This document shows, in pieces, positions 1-7,222 of a DNA stretch of 23,664 nucleotides. The first letter of the stretch is position 1. Every line of letters starts with the position of its first letter. A program made the translations under genes and the position numbers. The notes under the pieces are model-generated. The model did no database searches and was not told the DNA's origin. It saw only the letters and a program-made list of their open reading frames with translations. This DNA is from CAUJGP01 sp964612425 (GTDB taxonomy: Bacteria > Bdellovibrionota > Bdellovibrionia > Bdellovibrionales > Bdellovibrionaceae): contig CAZTDX010000057.1 of NCBI GenBank assembly GCA_964612425.1, positions 1 through 23,664 of the forward strand, in the 5' to 3' direction.

Positions 1-28
1 ATTTCTGAGGGTGGTACATTTCATCCAC

Positions 29-184
29 CTACACTTGCGTTCTTCTGGACACGCCGTCTCCGCCCCAAAGATCTGCCCGCGCGGAGCGTGGTGAGACCAT
101 CACAGTGACAGCAAATATGATTGCCAAGAAAAATCGGCTTGTTTTTTCAGAATACTTTTTAAATGTGGTTTTCATTTTTCTCAT
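29..184 (-). CDS. VirB5/TrbJ-like secretion protein, N-terminal fragment with early stop
   Basis: The frame starts at an ATG that overlaps the VirB4 stop (ATGA), behind an AAAGGAG ribosome site, and encodes 51 residues. A basic N-terminus and a hydrophobic stretch (about residues 15-31) make a signal peptide ending near SARA, followed by DLWGGD. An ADxxGGD segment right after the signal peptide is what I recall of TrbJ/VirB5-type minor pilus components, and the position directly after VirB4 fits the virB4-virB5 order. The frame stops at a TAG eight codons after GGD; beyond it the same frame stays open to the window edge, reading VDEMYHPQK. This suggests a nonsense mutation or a decayed gene, though a short independent secreted peptide is possible. 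The family call is tentative. Confidence 0.42.
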   Translation of the reverse strand: MRKMKTTFKKYSEKTSRFFLAIIFAVTVMVSPRSARADLWGGDGVSRRTQV

Positions 185-2646
185 ACGGCTCCTTTCATTT
201 GCGCAACTCCAAAAGGGGCCAACTCCGCTGCCCTAATTAATGACTCTTGAAGGGTTTGACCCTCATCCATTAATTTTTTGACAAACTGATTATCTCTTGA
301 ATCGCTGGTTGAAATCCAATATTCAAGAGGTGAAGGTTGAATGCGAATGATCTGCCTTGCTTCACCCGCAATAAAAAATCCTTCACTGTAAAGTCCTTTT
401 CTTTGCTCTAGGGATTGGATTAATTTTAACTCTGTCGCATTTAGCTTTAGAGTTTCTGATAAGATCTTCGTATCGCCTTTTTGAAGCATCACAAGCTTCG
501 TGGCTGTGTTATTTAAAATGGCTGGTCCAATGCCACTTCCTATAATTTCTTCGACCCCCTGTGTGATAAAACTTATTCCGCTTCCAGTTTTTCGAAAGGT
601 TCGAGCAGCGTATTCCATAAAATTGGCGGCAGCAGGACTCTTTAAAAACTGCCAAGCTTCATCAAGGAGTACTCTCTTTGATACTGTCCGATCTGACTCC
701 ACCTGATCCAAAATAAAGTTGGTTAAGATTAGAATCATAACTGCTTGTAAATCTGGGTATTGTGATAGGCCCTTTAAATCGAAAGCTACAATGGGACTGT
801 CCGCTCGAATATGACCTTGTCGATCAAGCATTTTACCAAATGGGGTTTGACCAACCCATGGAAACAAAAGTTTTCCAATTTTCTTTAAACATTCTTCATC
901 TGATTTTTCACAATACTTTGCTAGATCAGAAATTAAGGGCGATCGTGGTGCATTTTCACTGCGAGCACTTTCAAAAATATTTATGAGTGCTTCTTCAAGT
1001 TGAACTCTTTCGAGGCGATTGAGTTTTTCACCTTCATCAACAATCATCTGTTCAACAATGGCGAGCATTCCCTTAAGTCTGTCACCTGAAGGCATCACAC
1101 TAGGGTTTGAAGTTGCAAAGGGGTTGATGGCATAATTTTCTGAAAGATTAATTTCAAAATACTGACCACCCAAAACCTTGGTCATCTTCTCGTATGATCC
1201 ACCGACATCAATAATATAAACTCTTGTGCCTCTGGCAATTTGTTGGAGCATCAAAAAATTATTGGCAAACGATTTTCCACTTCCACTTGAACCAGTCACC
1301 AGCATATTGTAATTAGTGAGCTTGGGATCTATTGGGTTAAAGGAATAAAGTCCACCCAGTCGAGTATTAAATAATACTGTTGGGAGATCATCACCACGAG
1401 CAGGGCCAAACATCGGTAAAAAATCAACCAGGTTGTAGGTTTTAAGTCTCTTACCTCTCACCAGACTCATTGGCGCTAGTGGGAGATCTGATTTAAATAT
1501 TTTCCAAGCCCCAACGGTTTCATCACAGGCTTCAGAACCACTTAGGGTTTTAAACTGTGATAGTACCTCTTTAGTTTTTAGATTAAGAAGTCGTTGTCCA
1601 TCTTTTGTATTTTCCTCTCTGAGGATCAGGACAAGCTCACCTTGAAATATCTTTTGACCAGTTTCAATAATATCTCGCAAAAGGAGGGTTGTTTGATTAA
1701 GCTTGGATTCACTCTCTAAATCGCTCACCCTGTTACTTTGTGAATTTGCAAGCGAGTGAGCCATTCTCCGGTCTCTTTCAAGAGACCTAATTTCTTTGGC
1801 CTGATCACTTACGTTGAATGAAAATATTAGCTCATATTTAAATGGAAGAGCTAAAAATCCACTCATCATTCCGGCAAATGTACTTTCTGGCAATGTTTTA
1901 AGTGTAATCACTCGCGTTCGCATTTTTTCTAATACAAATTCATTATGATCTAATATCAAATCGCCAAACACTATTTGTGCTCTTGGGGAATCTCCTCCAA
2001 TTTGTGTCCTTCGTACTCCAATAGTGGGCGCACTGATATCTTTTGAGCGAACGGGGTTGAAATAGCTGTACAATAAATCAATCAATGAATTTTTATTTAA
2101 CCTCTCGGCATAAAACCCCATTGATGAAAGGGAGGATTGTACACTGGTGATGGCCTGATCAAGTGATTGTAATCGGTCATCATAACCCTGACAGAATTCG
2201 GTCGCAAATTTCTTAGTGCTTTTGAACTGACTTTGCTTTATTGGAGCTTCTGTTTTTAAAAATAAAAAGAGCCTTGGTCCAAAAATCTGATTGTTATCAA
2301 CGGCTGACTGAATTTTCTCTCGGCGTGACTTATCTAAGAATTGTAAAAACTCATCATTCGTTGTGAGAAGCTGTTCATGAGCACGGACTTTTTGCTCATA
2401 ATTGGAATCAACTTTTACATAGTATTGACAGCTAAATCCTTCAGGAAGAGAATTAACAAAGGACCTCAACCCTTGAGTCACATTATTTATTCTGGCGCTA
2501 TCAAAGCACTCAATATCAAGGGGCAAGAGTTCAATACCTGCACTAAGGGAGCCATCCCACAATATGGCGTGTGAAAAGGGTTCTGACTCAAATTCCCAAT
2601 AAGGAAGTTCTTCGCAAAGTGGATGGTCGTTCATTACCGTCTTCAA
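181..2646 (-). CDS. virB4: VirB4/TraC-family conjugation ATPase
   Basis: This is the large cytoplasmic ATPase that powers pilus assembly and substrate transfer in type IV secretion. Of 821 residues, the first 400 or so form the less conserved N-terminal domain. The ATPase domain follows, with Walker A GSSGSGKS at 453-459 and Walker B RVLLDEAW at about 658-665, and ITQGVEEI further on as in VirB4/TraC proteins. Length is normal for the family. The first codon is TTG, overlapping the upstream VirB3 stop (TTGA) and placed seven bases after GGGG; an ATG four codons later (2634) has a weaker ribosome site. It sits after pilin and VirB3 genes and before a VirB5-like frame, the classical virB2-3-4-5 order. 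The ATPase assignment is firm; the exact subtype (VirB4, TrbE or TraC) is not. Confidence 0.95.
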   Translation of the reverse strand: MKTVMNDHPLCEELPYWEFESEPFSHAILWDGSLSAGIELLPLDIECFDSARINNVTQGLRSFVNSLPEGFSCQYYVKVDSNYEQKVRAHEQLLTTNDEFLQFLDKSRREKIQSAVDNNQIFGPRLFLFLKTEAPIKQSQFKSTKKFATEFCQGYDDRLQSLDQAITSVQSSLSSMGFYAERLNKNSLIDLLYSYFNPVRSKDISAPTIGVRRTQIGGDSPRAQIVFGDLILDHNEFVLEKMRTRVITLKTLPESTFAGMMSGFLALPFKYELIFSFNVSDQAKEIRSLERDRRMAHSLANSQSNRVSDLESESKLNQTTLLLRDIIETGQKIFQGELVLILREENTKDGQRLLNLKTKEVLSQFKTLSGSEACDETVGAWKIFKSDLPLAPMSLVRGKRLKTYNLVDFLPMFGPARGDDLPTVLFNTRLGGLYSFNPIDPKLTNYNMLVTGSSGSGKSFANNFLMLQQIARGTRVYIIDVGGSYEKMTKVLGGQYFEINLSENYAINPFATSNPSVMPSGDRLKGMLAIVEQMIVDEGEKLNRLERVQLEEALINIFESARSENAPRSPLISDLAKYCEKSDEECLKKIGKLLFPWVGQTPFGKMLDRQGHIRADSPIVAFDLKGLSQYPDLQAVMILILTNFILDQVESDRTVSKRVLLDEAWQFLKSPAAANFMEYAARTFRKTGSGISFITQGVEEIIGSGIGPAILNNTATKLVMLQKGDTKILSETLKLNATELKLIQSLEQRKGLYSEGFFIAGEARQIIRIQPSPLEYWISTSDSRDNQFVKKLMDEGQTLQESLIRAAELAPFGVAQMKGAV

Positions 2647-2966
2647 GTTAATCCCCCTTTTAAAAATGGTTGATATTGATTATCGTTTACGTTGGCTGAG
2701 TGAACGGTGGGTGAAAGCATAAATTGTAAGAGATGTTGTAAATAAAGATCAGGCTTCCCGCGTTTAACAAAAAATAAGAGTCCTGCCATGACTAGGCTGG
2801 TTCCAAACACCATCGGTACTTTCATACTTGTGGAACCAAAAATTAAATTTTGAATGGATAAATTGAGTAATAGCAGTAACACGTCTGAAAGTTCCAGTCC
2901 TAATATTTTGCTTTTTGTTTCAAGTGTCCTTGGGACTACGGTAGTCAGTAATGAATCATCATTCAT
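2643..2966 (-). CDS. virB3: VirB3/TrbD/TraL-like inner-membrane protein of type IV secretion
   Basis: A 107-residue protein with two adjacent hydrophobic segments (about residues 25-45 and 52-67) near the N-terminus, then a hydrophilic tail. This is the size and layout of VirB3/TrbD/TraL proteins, which sit in the inner membrane and associate with VirB4. The N-terminus carries a VPRTLETKSKILGLELSD stretch like the short conserved lead-in of TraL/VirB3 proteins. Its start overlaps the pilin stop (TAATG) and its stop overlaps the VirB4 start, so translation is probably coupled through the three genes. Identification rests on topology and position more than on motifs, because the family is poorly conserved. 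Confidence 0.75.
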   Translation of the reverse strand: MNDDSLLTTVVPRTLETKSKILGLELSDVLLLLLNLSIQNLIFGSTSMKVPMVFGTSLVMAGLLFFVKRGKPDLYLQHLLQFMLSPTVHSANVNDNQYQPFLKGGLT

Positions 2967-3247
2967 TATCTGACCGCCTGAGAAATAAAATCTACGATGG
3001 CCTGTGCTCCAAAACCTATGGCACTGCCTATAATTGCATACCAGATGTGAGCCTTGGCCCTCTCATTTCCAGTCATGAGTGAAAATGCCGCCCATGCGAT
3101 ACCGATCACTGAAAGTGTTGGTAGGATCACTCGTGTGAGTTTCATTTGTACACCCATAAGTGATGACTCCACACTGGCACAAGCTAGCTCCGGTAGAATG
3201 ATTGAGATGAACATTAATAAGACAATAAAATATTTGTTTTTGATCAT
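2966..3247 (-). CDS. virB2: VirB2/TrbC-like conjugative pilin precursor
   Basis: The pilin subunit of the conjugative pilus, made as a precursor and stored in the inner membrane. I chose the ATG at 3247 because a strong AGGAGGT site lies just before it; the frame is open further upstream without such a site. The 93-residue product has a signal peptide (KNKYFIVLLMFISIILPELACA, cleaved near residue 24). Two hydrophobic helices follow (about 36-55 and 68-88) with a short charged loop NERAKAH between them, the standard VirB2/TrbC hairpin. The motif WAAFSLMTGNERA resembles the cytoplasmic-loop region of TrbC pilins. Position before virB3-virB4 supports the call. Confidence 0.82.
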   Translation of the reverse strand: MIKNKYFIVLLMFISIILPELACASVESSLMGVQMKLTRVILPTLSVIGIAWAAFSLMTGNERAKAHIWYAIIGSAIGFGAQAIVDFISQAVR

Positions 3248-3269
3248 TAGCTGACCTCCTTTGTTAAAA

Positions 3270-3665
3270 TTAAATGGCAACAGATTCCTCCTCGTGATTT
3301 GGTTTTTCTGGAAATAAACAGAGAAAAATATCCTCTGCAAAAAATTGAATATTGAATTTGATAAAGCTACCGACGAGATGTCCTCGGCCTACTTTGTTCC
3401 AATTCGTTTTTGTTTCGCCGTTTTGAGTTTTGTACTCTTCAATTGAAAGTACTTGATACTCATCTAGTGGGGACTTTTCATCTTGAACGAGAGAATAACT
3501 GTTCAAGGGATGCGCCCATAGTTTGATACGAAACATTTTTGAACCCGGTTTCAAAAATGCAAATCCAACTTGATCCTCTTCAATGACTTCACCACGAGGT
3601 GAGATAATCCCCCGTGTCAGTTTGAAGCGATCATATTTTCTAAATGGAATGATATTTTCATTCAT
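3270..3665 (-). CDS. Small hypothetical protein of the secretion operon
   Basis: A 131-residue soluble protein with no signal peptide or membrane segment. The start is well supported by AAAGGAGGTCAAAATT before ATG. The sequence is rich in beta-forming stretches (FKLTRGIISPRGEVIEEDQVGFA, FRIKLWAHPLNSYSLV) and reads like a small single-domain fold, but I recognise no family. It lies 22 bases upstream of the pilin gene in the same orientation and is probably co-transcribed with it, suggesting a role in control or assembly of the conjugation apparatus. No function can be assigned. Confidence 0.7.
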   Translation of the reverse strand: MNENIIPFRKYDRFKLTRGIISPRGEVIEEDQVGFAFLKPGSKMFRIKLWAHPLNSYSLVQDEKSPLDEYQVLSIEEYKTQNGETKTNWNKVGRGHLVGSFIKFNIQFFAEDIFLCLFPEKPNHEEESVAI

Positions 3666-3692
3666 AATTTTGACCTCCTTTAGTAATAGTGT

Positions 3693-3944
3693 TTATGCCG
3701 CCATCGGATCTAGTATCAGATCACCGAAAGCCATTTCAACATCTCCACAGTCATGACAAACAAGATAACCTCCTTCAAATTCAGTCAAACGACCGCAGTA
3801 GTGGCAGTGATGGGTTCTAGGTTCAATGGGACCAAAGCGTTTAAAGTTTTCAAATCTTCGGGAGAGATTCATCTCTGTCGAATTGAGTCTTGATTTAGCG
3901 GGGCCACCGTAGATTGTCCTTTTGTCTTTGAAAGTTCTAGACAT
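3693..3944 (-). CDS. Small zinc-ribbon protein
   Basis: An 83-residue basic protein whose C-terminal half carries two CxxC knuckles, CHYCG and CHDCG, separated by about 15 residues. This is a classic zinc-ribbon layout suited to binding nucleic acid or a protein partner. The N-terminus is rich in Arg and Lys (SRTFKDKRTIYGGPAKSR). A GGGAG ribosome site lies about ten bases before the ATG. The start follows the stop of the upstream small gene with no gap, so the two are probably translationally coupled. It belongs to the leader of the conjugation operon. The zinc ribbon is plain in the sequence; its target is unknown. Confidence 0.68.
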   Translation of the reverse strand: MSRTFKDKRTIYGGPAKSRLNSTEMNLSRRFENFKRFGPIEPRTHHCHYCGRLTEFEGGYLVCHDCGDVEMAFGDLILDPMAA

Positions 3945-4151
3945 TTATAGTTGCTCCCAAGGGTTACGGATCGTTCGGTAAGAACGTTTGACATCAAGTT
4001 GCTCAAATTCATAAAGATCGAGATCTTCTTCTCTAAATGCCTTTTGGACCTTAGATTTGATGTTGGTGAGAATGGATTTAAATTTGTTTAAAATATTTTT
4101 CATAGTATTCATCTCCTTGTTTGAATTGTTATTTTTATTTTTTGTTTGCAT
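3945..4151 (-). CDS. Small lysine-rich hypothetical protein
   Basis: A 68-residue, Lys/Asn-rich, probably helical protein with a more acidic second half (FREEDLDLYEFEQLD). Two in-frame starts have good ribosome sites: ATG at 4151 behind AAGGAGGAACTACA, and ATG at 4103 behind AAGGAGATGAATACT, which would give a 52-residue form without the Asn-rich leader. Both could be used. There are no cysteines, signal peptide or membrane segment. It is the second gene of the leader block and directly abuts the zinc-ribbon gene downstream. I do not recognise the family. Confidence 0.55.
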   Translation of the reverse strand: MQTKNKNNNSNKEMNTMKNILNKFKSILTNIKSKVQKAFREEDLDLYEFEQLDVKRSYRTIRNPWEQL

Positions 4152-4180
4152 TGTAGTTCCTCCTTTTTTTTTAATTTTGT

Positions 4181-4423
4181 TTATGCGGTTAGTGAATCAT
4201 CAAAGTTTCCTACTAACTCGTGATCTTCATTTGATGTTTTGTAATTTATGTTGAAGTGCTCGAAAGCTGCTTGTTCTGGATCATCGAGCTGACCAAGGTC
4301 CACTAACATCTTGAGATTGTCCCAATCACAATCAGTGCACATTTGATCGAGCCCAAATGTCAGAATATTTTTTGAGTGACATCGCGGGCATTGAGTCTGT
4401 TTGACATAATTTAGTTTTGACAT
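4181..4423 (-). CDS. Small zinc-ribbon protein, first gene of the secretion operon
   Basis: An 80-residue acidic protein with an N-terminal zinc ribbon: CPRCH at about residues 12-16 and CTDCD at about 29-33. The rest is acidic and probably helical (DLGQLDDPEQAAFEHFNINY). A GAGGAGA ribosome site precedes the ATG. It is the most upstream gene of the leftward operon, about 30 bases before the next gene. It differs in sequence and charge from the second ribbon protein at 3693-3944, so the two are not recent duplicates. The fold prediction is good, the role unknown; regulation of transfer genes would fit the position. Confidence 0.66.
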   Translation of the reverse strand: MSKLNYVKQTQCPRCHSKNILTFGLDQMCTDCDWDNLKMLVDLGQLDDPEQAAFEHFNINYKTSNEDHELVGNFDDSLTA

Positions 4424-4595
4424 TAGAATCTCCTCATCGTTCTAGGTTTAGTTTTATGAAGCTCAAATCTGAGCAACACGCCCTTATATAAAACAAGAAT
4501 CGTTCCAGATTTCGAAATGACATTGATTTTGGATTTAAGTTGTTGATAACTTTCAGGGATTGGATTTTTACGAATTTCAGAGAAGAAAAATTAAG

Positions 4596-4611
4596 TGGCG
4601 GAGTTCCGCCA
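4596..4611. repeat. REP-like palindrome, TGGCGGA-GT-TCCGCCA
   Basis: A perfect 7-bp stem with a 2-base centre, followed on the plus strand by GGGCA and a run of seven T. It shares its core with the palindromes at 4666-4683 and 10628-10649. It could act as a transcription terminator as well as a dispersed repeat. Confidence 0.7.
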
Positions 4612-4665
4612 GGGCATTTTTTTATTTACCTTTTGAAAACGTAGGCTTACAGAAAAGTGTTTCGG

Positions 4666-4683
4666 GTGGCGGACTCCCGCCAC
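4666..4683. repeat. REP-like palindrome, GTGGCGG-ACTC-CCGCCAC
   Basis: A perfect 7-bp stem with a 4-base loop, about 55 bases from the copy at 4596. A degraded third copy (TGGCGAATTTCCGCCG) follows at about 4687-4702. The cluster lies just beyond the stop of the leftward kinase gene, where a terminator is expected. Confidence 0.7.
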
Positions 4684-4742
4684 TTCTGGCGAATTTCCGC
4701 CGCGACAAATTCAGGAGAATAGTGATTAAAAAGAAAAAGTGG

Positions 4743-6356
4743 TTAGATGACTATGATTGGGAGCTGTGGAATTTCAGTCTTTGGGATAAGTAAAACCTTA
4801 TGTTTTTCGCAAAGGTCTCGAATTTCTTGTTTATCAAAGCGTCCTGTGGCCAAATATCTTTGAGAGCCTTGCGGTAATAATGACAAGAGATCTATGCCAG
4901 TGATATTCTCATTAAGATCGTAGTCGAATATAAACACAGAATGGAATGGATCAAAGCCTGATTCATCAAAGGCAGCCTTAGTTTCACGACTATTTGATAA
5001 AAAGCGAATGTTTGAATTTATACCACTCTCGTTGAGCTTTAGCTTCCAAAGCTGTCTTCCTGTGAGCTGATCGTCCAGGACGTAGATTGTATCAGCTTGT
5101 TTAAATTTGAGTCTTGGCACAAACCAAGATGCTCTTTCGTTTATAGGAAGCAACAACGTAATTTTTGTTCCTTTGCCGACTTCAGAGTCTACCTTTATTT
5201 GCCCACCCCAATTGTTTACATGAGTTTTTGCATGATATAAACCTAGACCTGTTCCATTTACTTTGCCTTTAGTGAAGCCTTGTTCAAAAATCTGTGCTCG
5301 AAAGGCAGAATCAATTCCAGGTCCATTATCAACAATCTCAATCTGCAAATAAGGATCAACGTCGTTTGCGTAAAGTTCAATCGTTCCTAGTGCTCCATTA
5401 AGGGCATCTATTGAATTATTAATGATATTGCCAATGATGATTTGAAGCTCTACGGGGATATGATCCACTTTCGCCGAACAAAGCGAATCATCAATATGAA
5501 AATTAAAACTCACATTCGACGGAATAGTCGTTGAAATCTGATTCACAGATTTAACAAGGCTATCAAAGATGTTATCTGATTGAGCTGTATCTTCTGTTAA
5601 GGACTTTAGTTTTCTTTGGTCAAGTGCGGAAGTTATTTTTTTAATTTGTTCAATTGACGTTTTAAGAAGTTCACGATCTTGTTTGTGGCTCTCTGGCAAT
5701 CTTGAAGGGATTCGTAATAAACTAGCTAATGGAGTTCTGAGATTGTGCCTGACCTCATCAGAAATTCTATTGCTCTCTTTAGCTTTTTCCAAGATAAGAT
5801 CTTTATCAAACTGTACAGTTAACTTTTTCTTCATCAAGCGCGTTTGCGGTATAGTTACCAGCAAAATGAGGAGCCATAGAAAAACGGCATAGGGTACTAA
5901 GGCAAATCTGTTATACTCAAAAACAAAAAACTCGTTAGTGTAGCCTGAAATTGAATCTTCAAAAGGAATAGTTATTTTATCTCTTAAAATCACCTCTAAG
6001 GGGGTTTGTTTATTAGGGTCAAGAAACTGAGAGGCTGGCAAAATAAATGATCTCTCATTGGCAGTGGACTTAAACATAATCGTTTCAAAATTACCCTTTA
6101 GGGATTCTTGAAGGACGTAAGTTGCATCCCTAATCATACCCATTTGCATCATACGGGTAACGTAGCGAGTGCTTTGTTCGGCCACGGACTGTAGATGCAA
6201 AGTGTTCATAACAATTGAAATACCAATGAGTATCAGTAAGCCGAGAAAAGAATAAATCGCTTGTCTTTTTTCAAACTCCCTAATCGTCTTATTGAGTTCG
6301 GACGACGGAAGTTTATCATCAGAGCTTTTGGTGAAAAAGAGGTTTTTCAATTTCAT
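4743..6356 (-). CDS. Membrane sensor histidine kinase with C-terminal receiver domain
   Basis: A 537-residue hybrid sensor kinase. Two membrane helices (about 34-54 and 151-170) enclose a periplasmic domain of roughly 95 residues with no fold I recognise. The dimerisation/phosphotransfer helix has the H-box EVRHNLRTPL with His204. The ATPase domain follows, with the N-box around NIINNSIDAL (310-319), G1 DNGPGID (343-349) and G2 GTGLGLYHAK (368-377). The last 115 residues form a receiver domain whose key residues look intact: Asp428/Asp429, acceptor Asp478, Thr504 and Lys526. The start overlaps the YcaO stop (ATGA) with GAGG just before it. It is the last gene of a five-gene operon that opens with an NtrC-type regulator, its likely partner. 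The signal is unknown; the periplasmic binding protein made from the same message is an obvious candidate co-sensor. Confidence 0.93.
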   Translation of the reverse strand: MKLKNLFFTKSSDDKLPSSELNKTIREFEKRQAIYSFLGLLILIGISIVMNTLHLQSVAEQSTRYVTRMMQMGMIRDATYVLQESLKGNFETIMFKSTANERSFILPASQFLDPNKQTPLEVILRDKITIPFEDSISGYTNEFFVFEYNRFALVPYAVFLWLLILLVTIPQTRLMKKKLTVQFDKDLILEKAKESNRISDEVRHNLRTPLASLLRIPSRLPESHKQDRELLKTSIEQIKKITSALDQRKLKSLTEDTAQSDNIFDSLVKSVNQISTTIPSNVSFNFHIDDSLCSAKVDHIPVELQIIIGNIINNSIDALNGALGTIELYANDVDPYLQIEIVDNGPGIDSAFRAQIFEQGFTKGKVNGTGLGLYHAKTHVNNWGGQIKVDSEVGKGTKITLLLPINERASWFVPRLKFKQADTIYVLDDQLTGRQLWKLKLNESGINSNIRFLSNSRETKAAFDESGFDPFHSVFIFDYDLNENITGIDLLSLLPQGSQRYLATGRFDKQEIRDLCEKHKVLLIPKTEIPQLPIIVI

Positions 6357-7222
6357 TTGGGAGCCTCTTTTTTCCTAATAGTTATCTTCACGGGTTCAAT
6401 GGGACAATCATTAAGCTCAGGTATTGCATTCAGGCTAACTTGCAAAGTTTCAATTTCAAGATCTTCAAGGTTTTCAGGTTCTGTCTTTGGATTTAATAAA
6501 TCACTGCCATCAAAAATAAGGGGTAACATTTGAGAATGAAAACTTTGGCTTAGATGCCACGGTTTATTTTCTTGCAAAACAGTTGGTAAAGGATTAGCGA
6601 GAGAAGGAGTCGTTTCCTTTTCTTTTAGTGCTGCAAAATTTGGAGTGGCTTCGATAAAAGATTTCTTTATGGAGTGATCCATATTTTTACTATATGCAAA
6701 CCCGAACGAGAAAACATTAAGCTTCGTATCCTCAATAAAGCATACAACTCCATATTCGTTAATCGGCGTGTGCATTTGATGGAAACTAACAAATGTTGAC
6801 GGAGAATTGTCTTCTAACTGATTTATAATTTGCATTAAGCCAGGCTCAATAGCACTTTCACTAATTCGACGAAAAGAAATGTTTAGACTCAAGTGACGAT
6901 TCAAATAGTATCTCTCAAGTGCTTCGAACTTTGCGTGCTCGGTTGCCGAGAAAAAACCTGTAACTGAAAACCCAACAGAGTCCATTTTTAAGACTTTGCA
7001 CAGGTATCTTTCAATTGCCTCAGCGGAGGCTTTTTCTATGGCAACCTCTGCAATGAAATCTGTCCCTCTGCCTTGGCTTGAAATCCCATTTAGAGAAATT
7101 TGCGCTGTAAAATCATAGAGGCCTGGTAAATATCTCTCCGGCCATCCATATTGTGTAAAGGATAGATTAAAAAATTCTTTTCTACTGATTAACCATTTGG
7201 TTATGGGGTTTGTATTTGCCAT
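6353..7222 (-). CDS. Compact YcaO-like (cyclodehydratase-superfamily) protein
   Basis: A 289-residue cytoplasmic protein with the marks of the YcaO superfamily. GRG(51-53) is followed by SAEAIER at 67-72; GFFSATEHAKFEALERYYLNR at about 89-109 matches the usual G..A.s.eeA...al.E.iER segment. FGFAYSKNMDHSIKKSFIEA at about 173-192 matches the g.g.g.d...A...al.Ea stretch, and IETLQVSLNAIPEL near 257-270 matches the C-terminal 'vv.v.vPgl' strand. The Glu/Arg residues that bind ATP-Mg in YcaO proteins thus seem kept. YcaO enzymes activate peptide backbones with ATP, making azolines, thioamides or amidines, or help modify ribosomal protein S12. At 289 residues it is shorter than most. It overlaps the binding-protein gene by 22 bases and the kinase gene by 4. 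No precursor peptide, dehydrogenase or maturation partner is visible, so its substrate is open. Confidence 0.8.
   Translation of the reverse strand: MANTNPITKWLISRKEFFNLSFTQYGWPERYLPGLYDFTAQISLNGISSQGRGTDFIAEVAIEKASAEAIERYLCKVLKMDSVGFSVTGFFSATEHAKFEALERYYLNRHLSLNISFRRISESAIEPGLMQIINQLEDNSPSTFVSFHQMHTPINEYGVVCFIEDTKLNVFSFGFAYSKNMDHSIKKSFIEATPNFAALKEKETTPSLANPLPTVLQENKPWHLSQSFHSQMLPLIFDGSDLLNPKTEPENLEDLEIETLQVSLNAIPELNDCPIEPVKITIRKKEAPK

Larger units (their letters stand above)
4424..4742. other. Intergenic region between the secretion operon and the histidine kinase
   Basis: No gene is supported here. The half near 4440-4560 is AT-rich and must contain the leftward promoter of the secretion operon. 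A TATATAAG box near 4485-4495 is a possible -10 element, but I see no convincing -35 partner. A small inverted repeat GCTCA-AATC-TGAGC lies at 4461-4474, between that box and the first gene, where an operator could sit. The other half (4590-4705) is filled by GC-rich palindromes listed separately. Confidence 0.5.

Noticed and set aside
3703..3730. FGDLILD shared by the zinc-ribbon protein and the VirB4 protein
   Set aside because: The match is only seven residues, the DNA differs at several bases and no further similarity surrounds it; it is likely chance.
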